A program made the translations under genes and the position numbers. The notes beneath the pieces were generated by a model, which was given only the letters and a program-made list of their open reading frames with translations, was not told the origin of the DNA and did no database searches. A DNA stretch of 64,000 nt from JACVRW01 sp963808545. Lineage in GTDB: Bacteria; Actinomycetota; Thermoleophilia; Solirubrobacterales; Thermoleophilaceae. Shown piece after piece: positions 1-9,867 of the stretch. Position 1 is the stretch's first letter. Every line of letters begins with the position of its first letter. The DNA is taken from contig CAWEGB010000010.1 in NCBI GenBank assembly GCA_963808545.1, positions 1-64,000 on the forward strand, read 5' to 3'.

Positions 1-3
1 AGG

Positions 4-897
4 TTAGTGGCTTATGCCTTGACGCACGGCACTCCGGAGCGCGCGCAGCTGAGCCCGGTCGTAGCCCGGGTCGCGACGCAGCACGGTTCGCGCCAGCGCC
101 CGCGTGCCGTAGGTCACGGCCTGGGCCAGGTCGTCCAGCGCCAGTGCCCGGCGACCGAGACCGGCCACCACCGCCCGCCGCCGCCTCGCCGCCAGGGTGA
201 GGGCGTCCCCGCCGAGCGAGCGCGCCACCGAGGTGCCGCCGAGGTGACGCACGCGCACTCCGGGCCGCAGCAGGGTCGGCGCCCCGAGCCCGGCCGCCCG
301 CAGGCACAGCTCGAGGTCCTCGTAGAAGAGGAAGGCCGCCGGGTCGAACGGCCCGGCACGCCGCAGCAAATCGGTGCGCGCCGCGACGCAGGCGGCGATG
401 GCCCAGCCCACGGGGCGCGGGCTCTCGCTGCGCCAGGGCTCGTAGCGGCGTCGCAACGGCGCGGGCAGCAGGGGCCGCGGCAGCGCGGCGGGCACCAGCG
501 CCTCGAGCGTGCCCGGCAGAGGGTGGGCGCTGTCCTGGACGCTGCCGTCGGCGTTCAGCAGCCGCGGCACCACCAGCGCGTCGCGGGAGCCGGCCTCGGC
601 CACCAGAGCGAGCAGGCCGTCGTCGAGCAGCTCGACGTCGGGGTTGACCAGGACGGCGACCGGCTCGGTGACGAGCTCGAGTCCGGCGTTGTTGGCCGCA
701 CCAAAGCCGCGGTTGGCGTCGAGCACCACCACCTCGGCGCCCCACTCGCGGGCGTGCTCGGCCCCTCCATCGTGCGAGCCGCTGTCGACCACCACCACCC
801 GAGGCCGGGAGGCGAGCCGGCGCTCCACGCTGGCCAGCAGCGATCCGAGCTCGCGGGCCGAGTCGTGGATCACCGTGACGATGGCGAACCGGCTCAA
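4..897 (-). CDS. GT2 family glycosyltransferase (rhamnosyltransferase-like)
   Basis: A complete cytoplasmic GT2 enzyme of 297 residues, expected to move a sugar from a nucleotide donor onto a glycan or lipid-linked acceptor. Visible motifs are the N-terminal nucleotide-binding strand (IVTVIHDS), VDSGSHDG, the NRGFGAANNAG segment and NPDVELL in place of DxD, then FYEDLELCLR and HLGGTS near the acceptor site. This set is typical of the WbbL/RfbN rhamnosyltransferase branch; the actual sugar is inference. The start is a TTG whose last two bases form the TGA stop of the upstream GT4 gene, so the two are translationally coupled. Reading further upstream in this frame only gives an antisense-like Arg/Ala-rich extension. 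Confidence 0.85.
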   Translation of the reverse strand: MSRFAIVTVIHDSARELGSLLASVERRLASRPRVVVVDSGSHDGGAEHAREWGAEVVVLDANRGFGAANNAGLELVTEPVAVLVNPDVELLDDGLLALVAEAGSRDALVVPRLLNADGSVQDSAHPLPGTLEALVPAALPRPLLPAPLRRRYEPWRSESPRPVGWAIAACVAARTDLLRRAGPFDPAAFLFYEDLELCLRAAGLGAPTLLRPGVRVRHLGGTSVARSLGGDALTLAARRRRAVVAGLGRRALALDDLAQAVTYGTRALARTVLRRDPGYDRAQLRALRSAVRQGISH

Positions 898-1991
898 CCC
901 GCAGCCTCCGCGAGCACCGCCCTGGTCCGCGCCGCGGCGTTGGCCCAGGACAGCCGCCCGAGCGCTTCTGCGCCCGCGGTCACCAGCCGCTCGCGCAGCG
1001 CCGCGTCGCCCTCCAGCCGCAGCAGCGCGTCGGCCAGCGCCCGGGCATCCCCGCGCGGCACCCGCAGCGCGCCGTCGCCGAGGGTCTCGGCGAACACCGG
1101 CAGGTCCGTGACCACCGCCGGGGTGCCGCGGCTGACGGCCTCGAGCGGCGTGAAGCCGTAGCCCTCCTCCTCCGACACGCAGGCGAGCACGAGCGCGTTG
1201 GCGTAGAGCGCCTCCAGCACGGGATCGGCCACGAAGCCCGTCAGCGTGGCCTGGCTGTCCTCGAGCTGCTCGCGCAGCGGGCCTTCGCCGGCCAGCACCA
1301 GGCCCGCCTTCAGCCCCCGAGCCCGCGCCAGCGAGTGCGCCTTCAGCACGAGGTCGAGCCGCTTGCGTGGCTCCAGGGCGCCGACGGCGAGCACGTAGCC
1401 GGGCCCGATGCCGGGCGGCAGCTCGCCCGCCGGGCCGGGCGGCCGGCCCGGCCCGGGCGCGATCGTCCGGATCCGCTCCGGGGCCGCACTCCATTCCGCC
1501 TCCAGCTCGCGGGCCACCGCGGCCGAGTCGGCGATCAGGCGCGTGGCGCGTCGAGCCTGGCGCCGCGGCCGGGCGGCACGGTGCCAGGCACGTTCGTAGC
1601 GGCTGAAGTCCCGCGGCCGGTGCTCGAAGCTCAGGTCGTGGACGGTGAGGACCACCGGCACCTCCGCGGAGACCGCCACCGGTGCGATGCCAGGGAGCAG
1701 CACCACGTCGCAGCCCCCCACCAGCCGGTCGAGCCGGGGACGGCCGCAGAGCGCGGCGGCGGCGAACAGCGGGCGGCTGCCCAGCCGGGTGCCGTGCACC
1801 TCGATCCCCCCGCGCTCGAGCTCGCGGGCCGCGCCAGACGCCCCGCCGGGAAGCAGCACGGCGTACCGATCCTGGGGGAAGTCGCGGGCCAGCGAGCCCA
1901 GCAGGCCGCGCAGGTAGCGCGCGATCCCGCGGCTGCGGGCGGGGTCGCGGAGGCTACGGCCGTCTACACCGACTCTCAGAGCCCGGCTCAC
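894..1991 (-). CDS. GT4 family glycosyltransferase
   Basis: A 365-residue GT-B fold glycosyltransferase. The N-terminus has VGVDGRSL and GIARYLRGLL, typical of mannosyl/rhamnosyl GT4 enzymes. The C-terminal donor domain has VGALEPRKRLD and the EEEGYGFTPLEAVSRGTP segment, which carries the E-x7-E motif that binds the nucleotide sugar. It starts at a GTG and ends inside the TTGA overlap with the downstream GT2 gene, so both probably act on the same glycan. Acceptor and donor cannot be assigned from sequence. Confidence 0.88.
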   Translation of the reverse strand: MSRALRVGVDGRSLRDPARSRGIARYLRGLLGSLARDFPQDRYAVLLPGGASGAARELERGGIEVHGTRLGSRPLFAAAALCGRPRLDRLVGGCDVVLLPGIAPVAVSAEVPVVLTVHDLSFEHRPRDFSRYERAWHRAARPRRQARRATRLIADSAAVARELEAEWSAAPERIRTIAPGPGRPPGPAGELPPGIGPGYVLAVGALEPRKRLDLVLKAHSLARARGLKAGLVLAGEGPLREQLEDSQATLTGFVADPVLEALYANALVLACVSEEEGYGFTPLEAVSRGTPAVVTDLPVFAETLGDGALRVPRGDARALADALLRLEGDAALRERLVTAGAEALGRLSWANAAARTRAVLAEAAG

Positions 1992-2021
1992 CGAATCGGG
2001 GACCGCGACCGCGGCCCCCGG

Positions 2022-2421
2022 TCACGCACGTCGCCGGAGAGCGAGCCCGGACAGGAGGAAGGCGGCACCGATCGCGGCCAGCATGGTGGCCGGCCCGCCG
2101 GTGACCGGCAGGGTGGCCGAGCCCGACCCCCGTGGCGTCCGGGGTGGCCGACTCGGTGGACGGCGCGGTGGTGGTCGAGCCGGTGGTGCCGCTGTCCTCC
2201 GAGCCTCCGCTCGTCACGTCGCCGCCGCCCTGGGTCGTGCCGGAGCCGCTGGAGCCGTTGCCTCCGCCGCCACCCCCGCCGTTGCCACCGGAGTCGTTCT
2301 GACCCTGAAACGGGTCGGTGTATTGCTCGTCCCCGGCGCTCTGTGCCAGCACGGTCGCAGGAAGCGCGACAGCGACAACGACGACGAGCGCGAGAGCGAG
2401 CAGCCCCCTGATCGTGCGCAT
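2022..2421 (-). CDS. Small LPXTG cell-wall-anchored surface protein, frameshifted
   Basis: Begins with a signal peptide (MRTIRGLLALALVVVVAVAL, then an ALPATVLAQS cleavage region), followed by about 70 residues rich in Gly, Ser and Thr. As written, the frame runs past its natural end. Dropping one base from the C5 run at 2127-2131 brings in LPVTGG, a hydrophobic segment (MLAAIGAAFLLSGLAL), a short RRR tail and a TGA at 2022-2024. That is a textbook sortase sorting signal. The protein of about 132 residues would be exported and covalently wall-anchored; the low-complexity stalk suggests a spacer. No sortase gene is in the window. The break may be a homopolymer error or phase variation. Confidence 0.7.
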
Positions 2422-2532
2422 CGAGTTATTCCTAGCACATGTTTCGCGAGGTGACGCCGTCGGCGAGGCGAGGAGGAGCGGCCTAGACTGACGCGCGAAT
2501 GCTCCTCCCGAGTCCTCCTGCGCGCGGCGCTC

Positions 2533-2947
2533 GTGACGGTCGCCGTGGCGGCCGTGGCCTTCTTCGGCGCCGGCCTGCGGGCCAGCAACGCTGCCTCCGA
2601 CGGCGCGGCGATCGTGAACGGGGCGGGTGAACGGACGCCCGCCGAGGCGGCGCGCGCGCTCGACCTCCTGCGCGATGCCCGCAGCTTCAACGCCGACAAG
2701 GATCCAGAGGTAAACGAGGTCATACTGCTGCTGTCCATCACCGGAAAGGCCGAGCGGTCGCTCGCGCTGGCGGAGACGGCTCGTGGCCGCGGAGCCCCGC
2801 AACGCGGACACCTGGTTTGCCCTGTGGGTGGCCGCGCAGGGCGCCGGCGAACGCGAACGGGCCGATCGCGCCATCGCCGAGCTGCGCAAGCTCGATCCCC
2901 TGCGGGCGCGCGCGCTCGAACGGCTCGGCCCCCAGGCCTCGTCCTGA
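2533..2947 (+). CDS. Membrane-anchored TPR-like small protein, frameshifted
   Basis: An N-terminal hydrophobic helix (TVAVAAVAFFGAG) is followed by a helical domain with TPEAAR-type repeats (EAARALDLLRDARSFN). The second helical repeat (AEPRNADTWFALWVAAQGAG, then ERADRAIAELRKLDP) lies in another frame after a break near 2780 and ends at a TGA at 2945-2947, which overlaps the ATG of the next gene. Together these look like one short tetratricopeptide-like protein of about 140 residues. GTG 2533 is the first usual start codon in frame, but the hydrophobic segment extends upstream, so the true start is probably closer to 2499. Function unknown. Confidence 0.5.
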
Positions 2948-5728
2948 TGGCGGCCACGACCGGCACCGCCCCTGCGAGGGAGGCCGTCGGCTCCGCGGAC
3001 CGGACCGGGCCCGAGCTGCACCTTCAGCTCGACTACCCGCTGCCGGAGCGGCTGGCGGTGGGGGCGGGCACGGCGCTGTTCGTCTGCGGCTGGTGCTTCT
3101 CGCCACACCACCGGGTCAGCTCGCTCTCCCTCGTCCTCGACGGTGAGGCCCAGCCGGTGATGGCGGAGCTGATGCCGCGAGGAGACGTCTTCAGGGCCCT
3201 CCACCCGGCCGTGGACCCCTATGGCACCCAGGGCCTGAGCGCCGACCCGGACTCGGAGGAGGACCCCGAGCTGCGCAGCTTCCGCAGCGGCTTCTGGGGG
3301 CTCGTGAGGGTGCCGCCCCGGCCCGCCGGAGCCGAGCTCGACCTGCGCCTGCGCGCCGTGCTCGACCGACGGAGGCGAGACGGAGGCCGAGGTTGCCCGC
3401 ATCACCGTCGACGAGGGCCCCGCCCGCCCGGTCGAGATCGACCCCCCGGAGCCCGCAGCAGGCCCGTTCGTGGCCGTGTGCATGGCCACCTTCAACCCGC
3501 CCCCTGAGCTGTTCCGGCGCCAGCTGGACTCGATCCGCGCCCAGACCCATCGCAACTGGGTGTGCGTGATCTCCGACGACTGCTCCAGCCCCGAGAGCTT
3601 TGCCGCCCTCGAGGAGGCGGTGGCGGACGACCCGCGCTTCGTCGTCTCGCGCTCGCCCGAGCGGCTGCACTTCTACCGGAACTTCGAGCGCGCGCTGAGC
3701 CTGGCGCCCGCCGGCGCGGACTTCGTGGCCATGGCCGACCAGGACGACGCCTGGCACCCGGACAAGCTCGAGACGCTGCTGGCCGAGATCGGCGGCGCGC
3801 AGCTGGTCTACAGCGACGCGCGCATCATCGACCGCGAGGGCGAGCTGATCTCGGACACCTACTGGAGCATCCGCCGCCCCAACCACGACAACCTCCTGTC
3901 GCTGCTGATGGCCAACTCGGTGACCGGCGCGGCGTCGCTGTTCCGGCGCGACCTGCTGGCCTACGCGCTGCCCTTCCCGCCGCGCCAGTTCTCCCACTTC
4001 CACGATCACTGGATCGGTCTGGTGGCGCGGGTGCTGGGCAACGTGGCCTTCGTCGAGCGCCCTCTGTACGACTACGTGCAGCACGGCAACGCGGTCCTGG
4101 GACATGCCGGGGCGAACTGGATGCCGCCGTTGCGCACTCGGCTCAACTGGCTGAGAAAGGACCCGAGGGAGCGGGTCCGCAGCTGGCGGCTGCATTACTT
4201 CGTGGACTGCTGCCGGCTCATGCAGTTCACCACCATCCTGGAGATGCGCTGCGGCCCGGAGATGAGCTCCGGGCGGCGGCGCTCACTGAGACGCTTCCCC
4301 GAGGCCGAGCGCTCACCGCTCGCGCTGGCCAACCTGGGCCGGCGCGCCGTGCGCGAGCTGCTCGGCGAGTCGAAGACGCTCGGCGCCGAGATCGCGCTCT
4401 TCTTCGCCTTCGCGTGGCGGCGCCTGGTGGTGGCGGCCACGCGGGGCCTCGACCGCCCGAGGCGGCGAATGCGGATCGACGCGCGGACGCCGATGACCCT
4501 TCTCCCCGTGCCGGGCCGTCGCGATCCCAGCAACGTGGCCGTCGGCACGGTCGGAGCCAAGATCGCGCCGCTCGAGCTGGCCGTGCGCGACGACGCGCCG
4601 CCGCGCGTGAACATCCTCATCCCGACGATCGACCTGGAGCACTTCTTCGGTGGCTACATCACCAAGCTCAACCTGGCCCGCCGCCTGGCCGAGCGGGGCG
4701 CGCGGGTGCGGATCGTGACCGTGGACCCGGTGCCGACGCTGCCCGCCACCTGGCGGCAGCGGCTCGAGTCCTACAGCGGGCTCGAGGGGGTGTTCGACCG
4801 GGTTGAGGTGGAGTTCGGGCGCGAGTCCCAGGGGCTCGAGGTGAGCCGCTCGGACCGCTTCGTGGCCAGCACCTGGTGGACGGCTCACATCGCCCGCAGC
4901 GCGCTCGACTCCCTCGACGGCGGGCGCTTCGTCTATCTCATCCAGGAGTACGAGCCCTTCACCTTCCCCATGGGCACCTACGCGGCGCTGGCCACCGACT
5001 CCTACCGGCTCCCGCACCACGGCGTCTTCTCGAGCGAGCTGCTGCGCGACTACTTCCGCGGCCACGGCATCGGGGTCTTCGCCGGCGGCACGGCGGAGGG
5101 GGACGCCGCCTCGGTCTCGTTCCAGAACGCGATCACGGCGGTCGAGCCGCCGTCGGCGCGCGATCTGGCCCGGCGCGACTCTCGCCGGCTGCTGTTCTAC
5201 GCCCGTCCCGAGCCTCACGCCGCGCGAAACATGTTCGAGCTCGGTGTGCTGGCGCTGGGCCGGGCGGTGGAGAAGGGCGCCTTTGGCGTGGGCTGGGAGC
5301 TGCACGGCATCGGCTCGGTGGAGGGCGCGCAGCGCCTCGAGCTCGGTGGCGGGGCGGCGCTCGAGCTGGCGCCACGCCGCGAGCAGGGCGGCTACGCCGA
5401 CGTTCTGCGCGAGCACGACGTCGGGCTGGCGTTGATGTACACGCCGCATCCCAGCCTCGTGCCGATCGAGATGGCCTCGGCGGGGATGCTCACGGTGACC
5501 AACTCGTTCGAGAACAAGACCCCGCAGGCGATGTCCGCCATCTCCTCCAACCTGATCACGACCGAACCGAGCCTCGACGGCATCGCCGACGGGCTGGTGG
5601 AGGCCTCGGCGCGCGTGGACGAGCACGAGGCGCGGGCCGCCGGTAGCCACGTGAGCTGGAGCCGCTCGTGGCACGACTCGTTCCCGGATGAGCTGATGGC
5701 CCGCATCGAGTCCTTTCTCGAGGCATGA
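2947..5728 (+). CDS. Bifunctional GT2 - WsaF-like GT4 glycosyltransferase, frameshifted
   Basis: A three-part enzyme of about 926 residues. Residues 1-170 form a beta-rich domain without known motifs. The GT2 domain follows (VAVCMATFNPP, SDDCSSPESF, ADQDDAWHPDKL as DxD, HDHWIGLV). The last 370 residues are a second transferase starting VNILIPTIDLEHFFGGY with LIQEYEPFTFPMG and a late ASAGMLTVTNSFENKTP segment, matching the WsaF rhamnosyltransferase type. A one-base break near 3367 separates the first domain from the rest; undoing it gives continuous sequence. ATG 2947 overlaps the preceding stop. The stop overlaps the next ATG (ATGA). Two sequential sugar additions, probably including rhamnose, are inferred. 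Confidence 0.82.
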
Positions 5729-6453
5729 ACCGGTGGCTCTCGCCGGGGGCGGCTGGAGTCGCCCGCACGCGCCGGCGAATCGCCGAGCGCTACCTGAGCG
5801 GCGCGGGCGTCGAGATCGGCGCCCTGCACGAGCCGCTGCCGCCCCCGGACGGCGTGACCATCCGCTACGTCGACCGCCTCGACCTGGAAGGACTGCGGGC
5901 TCACTACCCCGAGCTCGCGGACAGGCCGCTGGTGGCGCCGGACATCGTCGACGACGGCGAGCGGCTCTCGAGCCTCCCGGACTCGAGCCAGGATTTCGTG
6001 GTGGCCAATCACTTCATCGAGCACTGCGAGGAGCCGATCGGCACGCTGATCGCCTTCCTGCGCGTGCTGCGGCCCGGCGGAATCGCCTACCTGGCGGTCC
6101 CCGATCGCCGCCAGGGAGTCGACGTCGAGCGCTCACCCACGACGTTCGAGCACCTCCAGCGCGACCACGAGGAGGGACCGGCGTGGTCGCGCTCCGACCA
6201 CTATTCCGAGTGGGCCCGGCTCGTGGACGCCCGCCTCGGCAACATCGCCCCGGAGCAGGCCGAGGAGCACGCTCGCAGCATGGAGGAGCGCTCCTACAGC
6301 ATCCACTTCCACGCCTGGGACCGCAGCGAGTTCGCCGGGATGCTCGACCGGGCCCGCCGGGCCTACGACCTGCCGGTGGAGCCACTCGAGCTGACGCCGA
6401 ACCGGCACGAGTTCATCGTCGTGCTGCGCAGGCGGGCGCAACCCGCTCCATGA
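5725..6453 (+). CDS. Class I SAM-dependent methyltransferase
   Basis: A 242-residue methyltransferase of the type common in polysaccharide loci. The SAM-binding region is VEIGALHEPLP followed by VDRLDLEGLR, with DSSQDFVVANHFIEHCEEP as the post-motif helix and LRVLRPGGIAYLAVPD as motif III. It sits between a glycosyltransferase and an acyltransferase and overlaps both by 4 bp (ATGA), so it probably modifies the same glycan. Whether it is an O- or N-methyltransferase cannot be told. Confidence 0.85.
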   Translation: MNRWLSPGAAGVARTRRRIAERYLSGAGVEIGALHEPLPPPDGVTIRYVDRLDLEGLRAHYPELADRPLVAPDIVDDGERLSSLPDSSQDFVVANHFIEHCEEPIGTLIAFLRVLRPGGIAYLAVPDRRQGVDVERSPTTFEHLQRDHEEGPAWSRSDHYSEWARLVDARLGNIAPEQAEEHARSMEERSYSIHFHAWDRSEFAGMLDRARRAYDLPVEPLELTPNRHEFIVVLRRRAQPAP

Positions 6454-7689
6454 GCGCCCGCACCGGTGCCGCGGTCGAGTTGCCCGCGCCCGCGGTCGCC
6501 CCACCTCCCGGCAACCCTCGCTTCCCGCTCTTCGACGGACTGCGGGCGATCGCGGCGCTGTCGGTCCTGACCTTTCACGTCGCCGCGATCTCCGGTGCGC
6601 TCGAGCGAGGCTTTGCCGGGGACGTCCTGGCGATGCTCAGCCGCGGGGTCATCCTGTTCTTCGTCATCTCGGGCTTCCTGCTCTACCGGCCGTTCGTAGC
6701 CGCGCGGGACGGGCGGCGCCCTGCCCCGAGCAGCACGCGCTACGCACGCCGGCGCATCCTGCGAATCGTTCCCGCGTACTGGTTCGCGCTCACCGTGCTC
6801 GCGATCTACCCCGGGATCGAGGGCGTGTTCAGCGACGACTGGTGGCGCTACTACTTCTTCCTCCAGCTGTACTCGGAGACCACGTTCGCCGGTGGCATCG
6901 CCGTGGCATGGACGCTGTGCGTGGAGGTCACCTTCTACATGCTGCTTCCGCTGTACGCGTTCGCTGTTGCCCGCCTGTCGCCGGGTGACGGTCCCGGGGC
7001 GTGGGTCCGGGCGCGAGATCGTCGCGCTCGTGCTCGTGGCCACGGTGGGGGTGGGCATACAGATCGCCGAGGCCCGGCGGGCGGTGCCGATGGAGGTCGG
7101 CCAGAGCGTGCTCGGTCAGTCCACCTGGTTTGCCCTCGGCATGGCGCTGGCGGTCGCCAGTGTGGCCGTGCAGAACGCCCGGTCCGAATCGCGGCCGTTG
7201 CGAATCGTGGCCGGACATCCCGGCCTGCTCTGGCTCGGTGCGGCCGGGGCGCTCGCCGGCCTGGCGGCGCTGCTTCATCCCGGCGGGCTGTTCGAGATCG
7301 CCCAGGCGCTCGAGAGCAGGCAGTCGGTGCCGAAGACGCTGGCTTCGATCGTCCTCACCGCGCTGATGAGCCTGCTGCTGGTACTGCCGGCGGTGTTCGC
7401 CGACAGCGCCGGCGGGCTGCCCCGGCGGCTCCTGGCGGCCGCTCCGGTGGCCTGGCTCGGCCTGATCAGCTACGGGATCTACCTGTGGCATCTCCCGCTC
7501 GCTCAGCTGATCGGCCTGTCGTCCGAGGCGAGCCCGTTCACGTCGGGCGCCGGCCTCGACCTCGTGGGAGCGGTCCCTCAGGGCACCACGGCCGTCCTCC
7601 TCGCCGCCACGCTGGCGGCCACCACCGCGGTGGCGGCGCTGAGCTACTACGTGGTCGAGCTGCCGTTCCTGCGCCGCAAGGAGCGCTAG
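6450..7689 (+). CDS. Acyltransferase 3 family O-acyltransferase, frameshifted
   Basis: A multi-pass membrane protein of about 412 residues of the OafA/YrhL family, which transfers acyl groups onto sugars. The N-terminal signature is FDGLRAIAALSVLTFHVAA, followed by FFVISGFLLYRPF and RRILRIVPAYWFAL; the C-terminal half has LGLISYGIYLWHLPLA. The two halves lie in different frames, with a one-base break near 7000 in a GC-rich stretch (cccggggcgtgggtccgg). ATG 6450 overlaps the preceding methyltransferase stop. The 3' end overlaps by 4 bp with the convergent ABC permease gene. Confidence 0.82.
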
Positions 7690-8528
7690 AGCTGCTCGGC
7701 GATGCGGGGCGCCTCGCGGTTGAAGATCCACACGGCGTAGACGCAGGTGGCCACGAAGACCACCGCCGCCGGCACCAGCCCCAGGTACCCGCCGGCCAGC
7801 TCGGCGGGGCCGGGCGCGCCGGGATCGATCACCCAGCCCCGGGCCAGTTCGAACAGCGGGGCCAGCGGGTTGATCAGCAGGATCTTCTGGAAGGACTCGG
7901 GGGCGAACTCCAGCGGGTAGAGCACCGGCGTGGCGTAGAAGAGGACCGTGGCCAGCACCGTCCAGATGATCATCGTGTCGCGGTAGCGGGGGAACAGCGA
8001 GGAGACGATCATCGACACCGCGGTGGTGATGACGAACAGCAGGACCAGGAACACCGGGAAGAGGAGCCAGCTCCAGGCGGGGGTGACGCCGAAGGCGAGG
8101 ATGAACACGAACACCACGACCAGGTTGAGCCCGAGGTTGAAGAGGGCGGTGAGCACGGCGGCGAGCGGGATCACCAGGCGCGGGAACTGCGTTTTTCTGA
8201 CCACGCCCTCCTGGCCCACGATCGAGCCGACGGCGGTGATCGTGGCCTCCTGGAAGAAGCTGAACAACACGATGTTGAACAGCAGCAGCACCTCGTAGTT
8301 CGGCACGGCTGAGCCGAGCCGGAAGATCTGCGTGAACACCGCCAGGAGCACGCCGAACAGGATCAGCGGCCGCGCCAGCGACCACACGTAGCCGAGCACC
8401 GTCCCGAAGTAGGTCTTCTTGAACTCGGTGATCGCCGTCAGGAGGAGCAGGTCCCAGGAGCGGCGCAGGCCGCCGCCGAGGGCCGAGGGGCCGCGCACCT
8501 CCCGCAGCGGAGGGGCCGCCTCATTCAC
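7686..8528 (-). CDS. ABC transporter permease for polysaccharide export (Wzm-type)
   Basis: A 280-residue ABC-2 type permease with six predicted membrane spans. FKKTYFGTVLGYVWSLARPL near the N-terminus and VVRKTQFPRLVIPLAAV are the signatures of the O-antigen/teichoic-acid exporter family (Wzm, TagG, RfbA). The gene follows its ATPase with an 8-bp overlap and forms the end of a leftward operon with it and the glycosyltransferase at 9868-11404. It should move a lipid-linked glycan from the cytoplasm to the outer face. Confidence 0.9.
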   Translation of the reverse strand: MNEAAPPLREVRGPSALGGGLRRSWDLLLLTAITEFKKTYFGTVLGYVWSLARPLILFGVLLAVFTQIFRLGSAVPNYEVLLLFNIVLFSFFQEATITAVGSIVGQEGVVRKTQFPRLVIPLAAVLTALFNLGLNLVVVFVFILAFGVTPAWSWLLFPVFLVLLFVITTAVSMIVSSLFPRYRDTMIIWTVLATVLFYATPVLYPLEFAPESFQKILLINPLAPLFELARGWVIDPGAPGPAELAGGYLGLVPAAVVFVATCVYAVWIFNREAPRIAEQL

Positions 8529-9858
8529 TGCGCGGTCCCTCCTCCAGCACGGCCTCGGCGTCCACCCGCACGGCCACGAGTCCGGGCGCAGGCTGCGTGC
8601 CGTAGACCAGGAAGTCGATCAGCCGCACGACCTGGAGCGCCACATCGCCCTGGTTGCGGTTCCGGCAGATCCACCCGTTCACGTGGTAGCGGCCGGGAAC
8701 CAGGGGGTTCTCGATCTCACCCGTGATCCGAACCCTCTGGCCGGCCATGATCCGGTCTCGCGCGGGCTCGTCGATCGAGAGCGTCTGGGTGAAGCCGAAG
8801 ACCTCGACCGCGTTCTCGTTGAGGATGTGGAAGCTGAAGACCGGCCGCTCGAGGTCCTCGCGCGCCTCCACCACCAGCTTGAGCCGCAACGGCCGGCCCT
8901 GCTCCACGTTCTGGGTCTGCTCGCCGTTCTCGTTCTCGAGCCAGGCGTCCAGGACCCGAGCGTGCACGTCCGGACCCCAGCCCTCGGCCATCCCGCCGGT
9001 GTCGCCGTTGGCGCCGCCGAAGTTGCGGCGGTAGTAGTGGAGCGCCGTCTCCTCCGGATCGCCGATGTAACACATCTCCCCGTCGTGGATGAGCATCGCG
9101 CGGTCGCAGAGCCCCTGGACGGTGGCCATGTCGTGCGTCACGAGGACGATCGTCTTGCCGGCGTCGCGGCGGTCCTGGAACACGTCCATGCACTTCTGGG
9201 AGAAGGCCGCGTCGCCGACGGCGAGGACCTCGTCGATCAGCATGATGTCGGCGTCGGCCTGGACCATGGTGGCGAAGGCGAGCCGCACGAGCATGCCCGA
9301 CGAGTAGTTCTTGAGCCTCAGCTCGACGAACTCCTGCAGCTCGGCGAAGTCGAGCACGGCATCGAGTCGTCTCCCCGCCTCGCGCCGGGTGAGGCCCATC
9401 ATCACGCCGTTTAGCAGCACGTTCTCCCGCGCGGTGAGGTCCATGTTGAAGCCCACGCCGAGCTCGATGAAGGGAGCCAGGCGGCCGGCCATCCGGATCC
9501 GGCCCGCGTCGGCGCCGTAGATGCTCGCCATGATCTTCAGCAGGGTGCTCTTGCCCGAGCCGTTGCGGCCGACGATTCCGAAGAACTCGCCCTTGTGGAC
9601 GTCGAAGGAGATATCGCGCAGCGCCTGAAGCTCGCGGTACTCCATCTTGGTGAACGGGTGCGTGGCCCGTTCCTTGAGCGAATCGACCCTGTGCAACGGG
9701 AGGCGAAACGCCTTGTCGACGCCGCGTGCCTCGATCACGACGGGGCCGTCGGTCTTGGGCGCGCGAGCGGGCGCGGCCGTCGCCTCGCCGGTGGCTGGAT
9801 CCACGGAACTGGTGCTTGGCAAGGGCTGCTGCACGCTAGCAGCAGCTCCGCATCGCAC
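8521..9858 (-). CDS. ABC transporter ATPase for polysaccharide export (Wzt-type)
   Basis: A 445-residue ATPase. The nucleotide-binding domain has Walker A GRNGSGKST, the signature LKNYSSGMLVRL and Walker B ADIMLIDEVLAVGD, ending with the switch His in LVTHDMATV. A C-terminal extension of about 170 residues has a beta-sandwich character (FSFHILNENAVEVFGFTQT and NPLVPGRYHVNGWI), the carbohydrate-binding Wzt C-domain that recognises the polymer end. The long N-terminal region before VIEARGVDKAF is poorly conserved, so the GTG at 9858 could be replaced by a later start. Partner of the permease at 7686-8528. Confidence 0.9.
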   Translation of the reverse strand: MRCGAAASVQQPLPSTSSVDPATGEATAAPARAPKTDGPVVIEARGVDKAFRLPLHRVDSLKERATHPFTKMEYRELQALRDISFDVHKGEFFGIVGRNGSGKSTLLKIMASIYGADAGRIRMAGRLAPFIELGVGFNMDLTARENVLLNGVMMGLTRREAGRRLDAVLDFAELQEFVELRLKNYSSGMLVRLAFATMVQADADIMLIDEVLAVGDAAFSQKCMDVFQDRRDAGKTIVLVTHDMATVQGLCDRAMLIHDGEMCYIGDPEETALHYYRRNFGGANGDTGGMAEGWGPDVHARVLDAWLENENGEQTQNVEQGRPLRLKLVVEAREDLERPVFSFHILNENAVEVFGFTQTLSIDEPARDRIMAGQRVRITGEIENPLVPGRYHVNGWICRNRNQGDVALQVVRLIDFLVYGTQPAPGLVAVRVDAEAVLEEGPRSE

Positions 9859-9867
9859 GCGGCGGCA

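Noticed and set aside
2230..2290. Short GCC/ACC-rich tandem pattern
   Set aside because: It is the Gly/Ser codon run of the LPXTG protein stalk, not a CRISPR or separate repeat array.
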